From: Obelidium mucronatum
Taxonomy: Eukaryota > Chytridiomycota > Chytridiomycetes > Chytridiales > Chytriomycetaceae
NCBI GenBank assembly: GCA_025765595.1
Contig: JAIVFH010000407.1
Coordinates: 1 to 21,855 of the forward strand
Direction of reading: 5' to 3'
Length of the DNA: 21,855 nucleotides
Part shown: positions 8,059-17,637 of the stretch, in pieces
How the letters are laid out: every line of letters starts with the position of its first letter
Numbering within the stretch: position 1 is the first letter of the stretch
The notes under the pieces: model-generated
Databases searched by the model: none
What the model was told of the DNA's origin: nothing
The model's input: only the letters and a program-made list of their open reading frames with translations
Program-made: the position numbers and the translations under genes

Positions 8059-9650
8059 ACTTCCTGATTTGTTGGCGTTAGGGATTGATGCAATAGCCAC
8101 GCGCTGAATAAAATAGTTTCAAGAGACGCTAGGAGATGGGATGTTTGTTTTGATCGTGATGGGGATGGTGTAGTTGTCGTGGTTGTGGTGGAAGCAGCTG
8201 AATTTGAGGCTGCAGAAAGAGATTGAATCGCCATACATAATAGAGCCACCAATTCAAAGTTTTTGAGTTGGAAAGCAGTGTCTTTCCATTGTTCAGAAAG
8301 GTATCGTATTGAGCATACGAGAGGTGTGTATGCTTGGTTCAGTGATGAAAACTTTGGCGTGACGGACAGCCCCATAACCGTAACATACGCATCCACCACC
8401 GAATCTTCTAAATAGGATGGAATTGCTGTGACATTGGCTGTAGTAGGAGTTGCAGTGGTTTCCACAGCAAGAGCGCCGACATGCTCCACTCGGAATTCCA
8501 AATTCCTGCGGATATACTCTGCCACGCTGGGGATTTCTAAAATGTGATACATTTTTCTTCGAATAGGTCTGGACACTTCCCACGCTGGAGACCGAGACAA
8601 GTCTTCAATCAGTGATTGGCACCAGAATACTCCGTTTTGGATTTCCACAAACTTGTGGGATTTGAGTGCACAAGAAATCGTAGCAGTATAAGGAAATGTG
8701 GATGTACAAGGAAGTGGGGGGTATCTGGTGACAGGACATGTGTTGGCGTTGCCGTACCTCCCAGTAAAGAGATCAGCAATTGCAGTCACTTCTGCAATAA
8801 AAGCATCATTGTTGGTTGGAGTTTGTGTCGGGGAACAAGGTTTAGGTAGAAGGGAATTAATCCCGTCTTGCAAATTGTCATATGGTTTCAGATGGTTTGC
8901 AATAGCTCGAATCCGTCGTGCAGCTGTAGTCCCAGAACACAAACGTGAATTCACAATCTGCCATTGCCGTTCATCCAAAGTATAGTCACACCCAGCAACA
9001 TAAGCCAACAACGGAAGCATATCCACATGAATCCCAAGCTGCTTCGCAACGACATCATACGTCCAAACAACCGCCACAACACTGCCATCCGGCGCCACAC
9101 TGAGCCCATCCAGCGGGAAATAACCTCGACAAGAATGGATATAGAAATCTGAATCTGAACTGGAAATGTAAGCGTTTTGAGATCTTGACAGTTCAGTGAT
9201 GGCTAAATCGGCTTCTCCTTCTGCTACACGCACTGTAAACCCATTCTCTGCTTGTCGGGCACATAGGCTTTGCATGCAAGCAATGAGAGATAAGGGAGAT
9301 AAGATGCCGTCGTAGTACTCCCGTTCCAGTTTTGCAATCTTCTCCCTCTCACGTTCGATACGTTGCTGGTACTTCCATTTCGGCAGTGGTCCGTCAAAGA
9401 GGACAGTCAGATTGAATATGTTGGCCAATTGGGCGGCAAAGGCGGTGACGGCTCTGGCAAGAACTGGGATTGAGTCTGAGCACTCTGGAGTTGCTTTTGC
9501 AATGTGATGGACCAGAGCGTTTCCATCGATAATCAAGCTTTCCTTGAGAGGCGATGAAGCTGTTTGAGGCTCGGAATTTGGCGAGAAACAAAGCGTTGAA
9601 GATCCACCAGCAGTGTCCTTGAGGAATGCTAAAAGCCCTCGAACACCCAT
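7632..9650 (-). CDS. Asteroid/XPG-family nuclease-like protein
   Basis: Single-exon gene, 672 residues from the ATG at 9650 (MGVRGLLAFLKDTAG). The XPG N-terminal start MGVRGL and the Asteroid layout place it in the FEN1/XPG/Asteroid superfamily of structure-specific nucleases. The acidic residues that bind metal in FEN1 all have counterparts: IIDGNAL, LFDGPLP, EGEADLA, SSDSDFY and AGCDYT, so catalysis is possible although not shown for most Asteroid proteins. The C-terminal half is less conserved and carries low-complexity runs: a poly-Thr stretch, 16 glutamines all encoded by CAA, and a poly-Gly run before a Lys-rich tail (TKKKKKREVGK) that could serve as a nuclear localisation signal. No in-frame ATG exists upstream within the ORF's first twelve codons. 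Confidence 0.82.
8010..8057 (-). repeat. (CAA)16 microsatellite encoding polyglutamine
   Basis: Sixteen uninterrupted CAA codons (GTT/TTG repeats on the plus strand) in the C-terminal half of the Asteroid-like gene. Purity of the repeat suggests recent expansion and a length-variable allele. Confidence 0.95.
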
Positions 9651-9729
9651 ACTTTTTTTTGTAAAAAGAAAAGTTAAGTTTAACATCTGTTAACATGTAT
9701 CATTTGAACAAGCCTACTACTTTTTATTT

Positions 9730-10733
9730 TTAATCGTCTTTTGCTGTTGTTGTTGTGCGAGCATCGATTCTCAATCTCCAGTAATCCAAGTACCAGTTCC
9801 CACGCGCATCACAACAAACTGGACGCAATTGCTCCACAATCTCCAACTTGAACGCCTCCTTCTCCTCCTCCGTCGGCAAAACATCCATGAACGCCATTGC
9901 AAAAGTATCCAACCACCCCTTCAACCCCGTCTCTGGCAACGCCGTTGGACGCCCCACATGAGCAATCTGAACATCCGTGAACCCATTCTCCTCCAAAATC
10001 TGGCGATAGTCTTGCGGACTTGGGAAAAACCAAGGAGACACGGTTTTGCCATTGTATCCGCGTTTGTCGAGACCGTTTATCAAGGCGGCGTGCACCGTTC
10101 CAACGTTTAGGAATCCGCCAAATTCAGCAATGAAGCGGCCTTTTCCGTTGGATTTGAGAATCGATCTGACGCCTGCAACGACTTGGGGTGGATTGTTTTT
10201 CATCCAGTGGAGAGCTGCATTTGAAAATACGGCATCGAATCTGAGAATGGGGTTTGGTTAGGCACTATGAACGGGAAAAAAACACTACCCAACTTGTCTG
10301 AATCTGGAACAGAAGCCCACTCGGATTCATTCAATGCATGTCCATCCATCACAACATATGTAGAGTTTGGGTTGTTTTCCCTTGCTTGGCGAATCATATC
10401 GGGACTCGCATCAGTTCCAACAACTATCGCGCCGGTTTCGATAATCTTCTCAGTCAAAACACCATCGCCGCAGCCGAGATCCAAGATGCGTTCGCCAGGT
10501 TGGGCGGCAAGCGCGCTGAGGATGGGGGTTCCGAGTTGTGGCACAAAAGAGGCGTTTTGCTTGTATGCTGTTGGAGACCAGTCGTAGGTTGTGCTAATAG
10601 CAGCGGATGGGCCAGTCATTTTCTTTTTGTCTTGTTTTGTATGTAGGTGGAGTTGAAGGGCGGTTGATCGCGTTTTTAAAGGTGTTTGGGCAGTGAATAA
10701 TACTTGTGGGCGAATTAATAATGATCTCAACAT
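9730..10733 (-). CDS. Class I SAM-dependent methyltransferase
   Basis: Two exons, 10294-10733 and 9730-10240, with a 53-nt intron. Motif I is ERILDLGCGDGVLTEKI, followed by GTDASPDMIRQAREN (acidic loop) and, across the junction, DK-FDAVFSNAALHWMKN, then ILKSNGKGRFIAEFGG. This is the trans-aconitate/generic small-molecule methyltransferase type; the substrate cannot be read from sequence. The splice was set by conservation: it uses donor AA|GTTGGG, not the nearby GTAGTG, which would truncate the protein. Start choice is open. ATG 10733 gives 316 residues with a 38-residue Arg/Lys-rich, acid-poor leader (MLRSLLIRPQVLFTAQT) that looks like a mitochondrial presequence; ATG 10619 (MTGPSAAIS) gives 278 residues, closer to typical homologues. 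Confidence 0.82.
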
Positions 10734-10842
10734 TTGTTTTTTAAAAAAAAGATGCTCAATGTTTATTATAATAATATAGTCACGATGAGACAAAAATAAG
10801 GGAAACGAATATACGAGTCATAATACGGCCACATTATATGCT

Positions 10843-13800
10843 TCACCAAGAGATTCTGGCAATCAACGAGTCTGGACCATAAGTTCTGACAGCGAGCTTT
10901 CTCAACTCATCAGCAATAAGAATAATTACACCGAATGGAAGTGGAATGAACCAATATTTGGCTGGAATCGGTGATGTGTTGAAGACCATATTCAACCAAG
11001 GCAAGTACACAAACAAAGCAGCAACAGACAAGGAAAGAACAGTAGCATACAGAATTTTGAGATTCTTTGTGGGTCCCCAGAAAGGATTCTGTTGCAAGAC
11101 CGACTGGTATCTGGTTCGCGACGCGTAAACGTTTCCAAACAGTTGCATAATGACAAGAGCGACAAAATAGATTGAGTTTCCGGCGTTGGTGTGGTAGAGA
11201 AAGTCGGCTTGGCTGATTGATACTCCATTGTCGAACTCGACGGGGTCGTTGGCTAGCTTTCCATACATGAAGACGAAACTGCTGAACGGTACGCCAATCT
11301 CCCACCAAAAGTATGTAAAGTACATGAAGAAGGAGAAGATGCATTGCATGAGCCCGATAAACAGGTATACGTGGGCAAACATTCTGCCGTTGACGAGGGT
11401 TTCCTTCTTTGGGTCACGTGGAGGTCTGGTCATCAAACTGGATTCAGGAGATTCATAAATCAGAGCCATGGAAGGGAAAACATCGGTGATACAGCAGATA
11501 ACCAAGCAAATGGCAGTGTTCAATGGAAGCGGGATACCAATAAAGATGGAAAGGAGAACAGGCCAAAGTTCCGACCAAGTACCACAAGGAATCAAGTACA
11601 TGATGACCTTCTTGATATTGTCAAAGCAGAGACGGCCAGATTCAATTCCAGCGAGAAGCGACGAGAAGTTGTTGTCAAGCAAAACGAGACCGGCACTTTC
11701 CATGGCGACTTCAGATCCTCCGCCCATAGCCACACCAACTGATGCAGCTTTGAGAGCGGGGGAGTCGTTCACACCGTCTCCAGTAACAGCCACAACTTCC
11801 TCACGGAGCTTGAATTCGTCAACAATCATTAATTTCTGCTCGGCGGAAGTGCGACCAAAAACTAGTTCTTGGTAGCAGCAGATCTTGTCCCAATCTTCTG
11901 GGGTCAAAGTGGCGATTTCGGATCCATTTATAACAATGGCGCGGTGAGCGTCTTCAATTTCGCGGATGCTTTTACGTGTGTAAATCTTCTTGTTCTTTTT
12001 GATGATGTATTCCATCGTTGGTATATCCTTTCTGGCGCGCATGTCAGCGACAGTATCGACGTGCTCAACGGTGACAATGGAAACTTCTCGGGCAATTGAA
12101 ACAGCGGTCAATGCGAAATCACCAGTAACTGATTCAAATATAGAGTTAGAAACATTTCACTATACAAAACAAAACAAAAAAATTACCCATGGCCACACGA
12201 ATATGAGCAGCTCTGCACTTTTCCACAGTTCTTTTGGTCTCTGGACGTGGTGGGTCCACAATCGCACCCAACCCAGCAAGAATCAACCCATCCATACTTT
12301 CAATCGCAGCCTTCTCCAAATCCCCATCCAAAGCAGTAAAGTCAGTCTCGAGCAGAGGCTTGTAGGCGAAAGCCAGCACACGCTTTCCCTGACCAGCCCA
12401 TTTCATTTGTTGAGCATTGATTTGAGCCTTCATCTTTTCATCAAAGGGGGAAACGGTGCCATCCGGATTCACGATACCAGTGATTTTGGAATACAAAAAG
12501 TCTGGAGCGCCCTTGACAAACAGCGTTGTACCAGCAAGAGCCCCCGAATTGGTTGTCGACTGAATCGTCAGCATCCATTTATTGCGGCTATTGAATGGGA
12601 TTTCAAAGAGCTTTTGGAAAGAGTTTCGGAGTTTAGAAACCGAGCCCAAGCTTTCGGCGAACCGCAACACGGCCTTGTCGGTAGCGTCCCCAGAAATGTT
12701 TCTATCTGCAAGTGGAACTGATTCGTCGTCGATGAAGTCGGCGGAGCAACAGATGGAGGCAATTGCGTGGATGATGGATCGTGCCTTGGCGGACACGGCT
12801 TTGACGTCCAATCCGCCAATACCAGTATCACGAAGTGTCATTTTGTTTTGAGTGAGGGTACCGGTTTTGTCAGTGCATATGATGGACACAGCTCCGAGAG
12901 TTTCGATTGTTGTAAGGTTTTTGACGAGGACAAACTTAAAAAAAAACCCCCTAGATAAATTAAAAAAGAATGCTTAAAAAAAGAATGAATCATACCTGCT
13001 TAGCCATACGCCGCGCAATCAAAGTAAGGGTGATGGACATTGCAATAGGCAAACCCTCTGGCACGAAAGCCACAATAATTCCACAGTTATTAGCAAGCAT
13101 TCCAGAAAGATCGTATTGTGGGTTTGGCTGCTCCATCAAGTAAAACTTCCACACAAGCATACAGGTGACTCCGCAAGTCAATGCAATGGTAGCCACAAAC
13201 ACAACAAACATGTCAATTTCCTTCTGCAGCAAAGTGCGTTCCGTCTTTTTGGTACTGGACAAGGTGGCGATTTGTCCCATCACAGTGTTGTCACCAGTGA
13301 AACAGACAACAGCCTTTCCAGTACCGTTAACAACCAGTGTTCCCATGAAACCAACGTTCTTGGATTCCATAAAGGAAGGGTCAGTAGACTTGGCGACTGC
13401 GGCTACTGGAATCGATTCACCAGTCAAAATCGCGCGGTCAACACTCAAATCTGGGGACGCCTCGATAATGATGCAATCAGCAGGGATTTTGGATCCAAGT
13501 TTAAGTTCAATAATATCGCCAACAACTACTTGTGCTGAAGGGATGCTCTTGGAAACACCGTTACGAAGGACAATGGCTTCACTTGCCAAGAGACTTGCGA
13601 TTTTCTTCATGACGGATGAGGAAGACCAGTCTTGCCACGCGTAGAATCCAGCTTGGAAAAAGATGACGACTAGGAGAAGAACCACAAGCCCCATGGTGTA
13701 GGCAGACGGGAGCAGGAAGTAGGCAACCAAAATGATGGCTGCCGAGCACCACATGAGAAAGCAAAATCCTCCAAATAAGAAGCTCATGATTTTCAGTAAG

Positions 13801-14264
13801 TAGTTGTCGCTTGGTGGGGTGATGGTGTTGGGGCCATTCGCCTTCAGTCTGTTGGCGGCTACAACATCCGTGAGACCACCATGAGCAACAGACACAGCGG
13901 ACAATTGAGCCAAAGCCTGGAGAATAAAAAAGATGCCATGTTAATCAAAGAGTTTGGGCATTTCGCAACAAACCTTGTCGGTGGGAACAGTGTGAAGTGT
14001 AATGTTCTTGAAATCTTGCGCTTGCTTCTTTCTTCCAGCCTTGTTGGTTCCTTGTTTTACATCCACGGACATGGTACGGAAGATTGGAATTATCTCATTC
14101 GCGGGGTTCTCAGTATGAGGGAGATTGGCGTTAGAAGAACCAGCAAGAGTTGCGTTACGGAGTTGCTCGACAGTATTGATACGACGAACAGGAAGACCGA
14201 CGCTTGAGTCAAAGTTGACGGTTGCGTTGCTTGAATCGGCAGTACTCCACTCTACTTTGCTCAT
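10843..14264 (-). CDS. P-type ATPase, Na,K/H,K-ATPase (IIC)-like
   Basis: Cation pump of 1081 residues. Exons: 13974-14264, 12996-13916, 12187-12934 and 10843-12128 (3246 nt); introns 57, 61 and 58 nt. Visible hallmarks: ILTGESIPV (actuator), VAFVPEGLP (M4), CTDKTGTLTQNKM (phosphorylation site, spliced context VLVKNLTTIETLG), VTGDFALTA split by an intron, GDGVNDSPALKAASVG (hinge), and about ten membrane segments. Layout and wording follow Na,K-ATPase alpha subunits; a related gene is known from Blastocladiella. In M5-M6 the motif reads IPLPLNTAICLVICCITDVFP: the second aspartate of the Na,K-ATPase pair is present, but the first is replaced by cysteine, so ion specificity or stoichiometry may differ. 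The N-terminal ~100 residues are poorly conserved and polar. No beta subunit is seen nearby. Confidence 0.9.
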
Positions 14265-14923
14265 TTAACTTGCGGTGAGACAGGAAATAGTAGGATAGGG
14301 GGGCGGTGATGCCGTATAAATAGGCCACAGCCGCCAACTCCTCCAGCCTCCAAAAATAAAGGAAATTTTGAACTTAAGTAAGCATACAAGTTCAAGACGA
14401 AATTAACACTACGACAGTACAGGAGACAAGAAGATACGCGACACCAGTCAGGCATTGTAGAACTGATTTCTCCTCGTCCATACAATGCGTTTAAGAATGG
14501 TACGTGAATTGTCTCAATTGGAAGTTTTGAAGGCGTCAGCCCCCAAAATCGTTCAAAAAATTTTGATACGGCACCGATACGGCACCGAAAATTTTTTGGG
14601 CTTGAAGGCTGTTTTTTTGCCTTACAGATGCCTTACAGACATCAAACAATGAGAGTCGGATGACAATGGCCCAAGTTCCCAACTATAAAATGCTCAACGA
14701 TTCTCCGAAAGGTTGACGAGAAGCGCAAAACATCTTTATCACCTGTCGATACATCCATAACAACTCGAATATCCAATTATGCCCAAAGAGCATACATTTC
14801 CCGTCCTTCTATTTTCTTCTTGTTGGGCTGAATACCAAACATAAAAAAAATACCAATACTTTATGTAGAATATTCCAAATGCTTAAAAACGTATACAAAA
14901 CCCCCAAACAAAATGACTACAAC
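14265..14923. other. Intergenic region with ATPase promoter and repeats
   Basis: 659 bp with no convincing gene. It should hold the ATPase promoter (right of 14264) and the oxidoreductase 3' end. A TATAAATA/TATTTATA lies at about 14314-14321, roughly 50 bp upstream of the ATPase ATG. An inverted repeat enclosing two direct repeats lies at 14554-14598, followed by a second small inverted repeat (AAGGC...GCCTT, about 14605-14623) and a duplicated CCTTACAGA (about 14620-14640). Confidence 0.5.
14554..14598. repeat. Inverted repeat enclosing two 11-bp direct repeats
   Basis: CAAAAAATTTT (14554-14564) and its exact reverse complement AAAATTTTTTG (14588-14598) flank two head-to-tail copies of GATACGGCACC (14565-14575, 14576-14586). 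The symmetry and the self-contained layout suggest either a folded regulatory element or a fragment of a dispersed palindromic element. Confidence 0.8.
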
Positions 14924-15910
14924 TCATTTAAAAGAGACCACAACTTTTCCAGCTACATGGCCCCCTTCAAGCATTGCCATAGCTTCTGGAATCTGGTCAA
15001 ACGTAAAGACCTTGTCAATGACCGATTTGAGTTTTCCCTCCTCAATCAGTTTCTTTACATCCTCCAAAGCTTGCCGCGAAGCAGAATTCATGGCCATTTC
15101 AACTCGTCTTGCAGTGAAGGGATTCATTTTCGCCTTGATATTATCCCAAACATTCCCCATCACAACCCCTGTTCCAAGACCTCCCGCAGAAACATAGGCA
15201 CCCTTTTCATGAATTACTTTGCAGCAATCGGCGATGGATTGGGTTGCAACGGTATCAAGAACGTAGTCGTAAATCTTTCCGGACTGTGTAAAGTTTTCCT
15301 TTGTGTAGTCGATTGTGTAATCGGCGCCAAGAGACTTCATCAGCGCGAGGTTCTTTGTGCTGCACACGGTTGTGACTTCGGCGCCGACCGCCTTCGCGAT
15401 CTGCACTGCGGCCGTGCCGACGCCGCCGGACGCGCCGTTGATCAGGATCGTCTGGCCCGGCTGCAGCTTCGCGAACTTGTGGATGGCCTGGTAGGCGGTG
15501 GTGGCGGACACGGGCACGGCAGCGGCCTCCTCGAACGACATGTTGCGCGGCTTGAGACACACCATGCCCTCGGGGACGGCGACGTATTCGCCGAACGCGC
15601 CGAGGACGTCGACGCCTGGCTCGGTGAACACCTCGTCGCCGACGGCGAAGTCCTTGGCGGCGGGGCCGACTGCCTCGACGACGCCGGCGAGCGCAGTGCC
15701 CGGGACGAGGTCGGCGCGGGGCGCTGTGAGGCCAACCATCATGCGGATGAGGTACGGGTCGCCCTTGGTGAAGTGCCAGTCGGCGGCGTTGAGGCCTGCG
15801 GCTTTGACGCGGATGAGCACCTGGTTCTTGGCAGCCACCGGCTTGGGGAGGCCCTTGAGCGCCAGCGACTCGTGCGCGGGTCCGTACTGCTTGAGGATGT
15901 ATGCTTGCAT
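14924..15910 (-). CDS. MDR-family NAD(P)H quinone oxidoreductase-like
   Basis: Single-exon, 328-residue medium-chain dehydrogenase/reductase. It begins MQAYILKQYGPAHESLALK, continues with the GroES-like fold (VKAAGLNAADWHFTKGD, GTALAGVVEAVG, VGDEVF) and then the Rossmann fold with the dinucleotide motif INGASGGVGTAAVQIAKAVG and LGADYTIDYTKENF. Zinc ligands of alcohol dehydrogenases are absent, so a zinc-independent quinone or enone reductase is likelier; the substrate is unknown. No ATG lies upstream in frame, so 15910 is the start. Base composition changes sharply inside the ORF: about 15370-15900 (N-terminal half) is strongly GC-rich, the rest is near the window average. Confidence 0.87.
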   Translation of the reverse strand: MQAYILKQYGPAHESLALKGLPKPVAAKNQVLIRVKAAGLNAADWHFTKGDPYLIRMMVGLTAPRADLVPGTALAGVVEAVGPAAKDFAVGDEVFTEPGVDVLGAFGEYVAVPEGMVCLKPRNMSFEEAAAVPVSATTAYQAIHKFAKLQPGQTILINGASGGVGTAAVQIAKAVGAEVTTVCSTKNLALMKSLGADYTIDYTKENFTQSGKIYDYVLDTVATQSIADCCKVIHEKGAYVSAGGLGTGVVMGNVWDNIKAKMNPFTARRVEMAMNSASRQALEDVKKLIEEGKLKSVIDKVFTFDQIPEAMAMLEGGHVAGKVVVSFK

Positions 15911-16186
15911 GGGAGTGCGAATCGGGCTTTTGTTTATGTTCGAAAAGGTGGTAAACGTTGCCTCATTTATATTCCTTCTGGAACAAGCCAAACCGTGGAT
16001 TTTCAGATTTTTTCAGATTTTTTCAGATTTTTAACCTCGACAAATGCTGACAAATTACCAACGACAAATTAGCGACAAAATACATCAAGTGCTTCCGTAG
16101 GCTTCAGATTCAACGCATCAATTCAAAGAACAATCTATTCCGAAAAATGAGCAAAATAGCAAGCTAATGCATGGCAGGGCAATCCA
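15911..16186 (-). promoter_or_regulatory. Oxidoreductase upstream region with two repeat families
   Basis: A 276-bp spacer between the RING gene stop and the oxidoreductase start. It holds three exact tandem copies of the decamer TTTCAGATTT (16001-16030), one copy per helical turn, and then four GACAAA(T/A) motifs at 16039, 16049, 16063 and 16074 (read as ATTTGTC on the gene strand). These lie 90-170 bp upstream of the start codon and could be clustered factor-binding sites; that role is inference. Confidence 0.5.
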
Positions 16187-17486
16187 TCATTTGCCTCCCA
16201 TTTTCTGGATCCAATTCAAAAGGGACATCTTTGGTCTTTCATGTCGAGCAAGCTCGCGCTTCTCGCTATCCAAACGATAAGGCACAGTGAGAGGCTTAAT
16301 GGCTCGTCCAAAGGCAGTCGAAAATCTCTGAGCAGTCTTGACCGTCATTGTCGCAAGACGTGCTTTTTTGATTCGTGCAGTAAGAGGTTTAACCTCAAAC
16401 TTGTTCCTACAATACTGAAAACCCGCGTTAGTATCATGAGAGGGTACCGGTTTAACACATACAGGGCATTCAGATGATTTTTCGATCCATTCACGAAGGC
16501 AATAAAAGCAAAAAGAGTCTGTTGCTTCGTCTGTTAGTTTGCTGACCATAATGATAAGATAAATGATACGCACGGCCACATTCGCCAATAATAACCAACT
16601 CTTGAACACAGCGAGACTCCCAGCAAACTGGACATGTGTAACTTGCAGGTCCAGATTTTGAATTGAAATTAGAATCTCCATTTTCCAATTTGTCGCTTGA
16701 ACAAAACTCCTCAGGCTCTTCAAACAGTGATTTAGAGCCACCTAGAACATTTACAGCTACCACAACCACGTCATCCCCTCCATTGCCGCACTTGAAGTGG
16801 TCATCATCAGCATGCGAACATTTCCCGAATACCCGTCTAGCGGGTTTCCCAGCCTCGTCTTCAGAATCCGGCTCAAGCAAAGAAAGCAATTTCTTGCTCT
16901 TTTCGATGAGCATTTGTTCCTTTTCGTTTCGTTTCGAGAGATTGCTGATTTCTGGGGAATTAGATGGAAGAGAGCTGCCGCGTTTCAGGCGGAAAAAAGA
17001 ATTTGACTTTGAGGGTCGAGCAACTGGAGTGTCTGGTAAGTGGAAGGGTGGTGTTTGATGGTGGTTGTTGCGACCGGGGGTGAGAGCAGAGTCCATCTGA
17101 CTGCGAGGGAGAGTTACGCGGCGTTCTTGGCCAAATTCAGCGACTGACTGCACAACAGAAAGTAAAATATCGCTACGCGGTTGAGGAATGATGGAATCTG
17201 AAAGATGTGAAGTGGCTGTCAGAGACGGAGTTTCTGGATTTGGCTGAAATTCTGTCGGTGGAAGCTCGAATTCGCGCGATAATAAATGAGGGACCTTGAT
17301 TTGGTCAGAGTGTGATTCGGATGTTTCCCTGTCTTGGCTATTCCCGCCCAACTCAAAATCACATTGCCCACCACTCTCTTCTTGGGAAAGAATGTCGAGA
17401 TTAAAAGGGAGGGATTCGAAAGCCACATATTGGCTGGCTGGAGCTGGAGCTGGAGCATCGACGATTATGGTCAGTGGCTGAGACAT
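16187..17486 (-). CDS. RING-HC finger protein (probable E3 ubiquitin ligase)
   Basis: 398 residues after splicing exons 16574-17486, 16463-16518 and 16187-16414; introns 55 and 48 nt. The N-terminal 280 residues are polar and low in recognisable domains (Ser/Pro/Glu-rich, with a short His/Cys stretch KCSHADDDHFKC). The RING starts near residue 285 as CPVCWESRC, continues ECGHSFCFYCLREWIE across the first junction and closes with CPYCRNKFEVKPL across the second: C3HC4 spacing with all eight ligands. Such proteins transfer ubiquitin from E2 enzymes; targets are unknown. The basic C-terminus (ARIKKARLATMTVKTAQ) has no known fold. The second intron has GTATGT, TACTAAC and CAG signals but is in frame and stop-free, so it could be mistaken for coding sequence. 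Divergent from the thioredoxin/NDK gene. Confidence 0.85.
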
Positions 17487-17637
17487 TATTGACAGGTTTT
17501 TGTTTTGACACCTCCTTCATTGATACCCAAAACAAATAAACGCTTCGGCAATATAAGAAATATTTTTTTTGAAATATTAAATTAAATAAGTTATACTGAA
17601 ATTCTGTTAATCTTGCTTGCTGTAGTGACAGTGGCAA
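17487..17637. promoter_or_regulatory. Divergent promoter, RING gene / thioredoxin-NDK gene
   Basis: 151 bp between the two start codons, AT-rich in the centre (about 17560-17595, with the runs ATATTTTTTTTGAAATATTAAATTAA broken across both strands). No TATA box or named site was identified with confidence. Confidence 0.45.

Noticed and set aside
14879..16072. 397-codon plus-strand ORF opposite the oxidoreductase
   Set aside because: It is antisense to a well-conserved enzyme and consists of GC-driven Gly/His/Asp low complexity with no family features.
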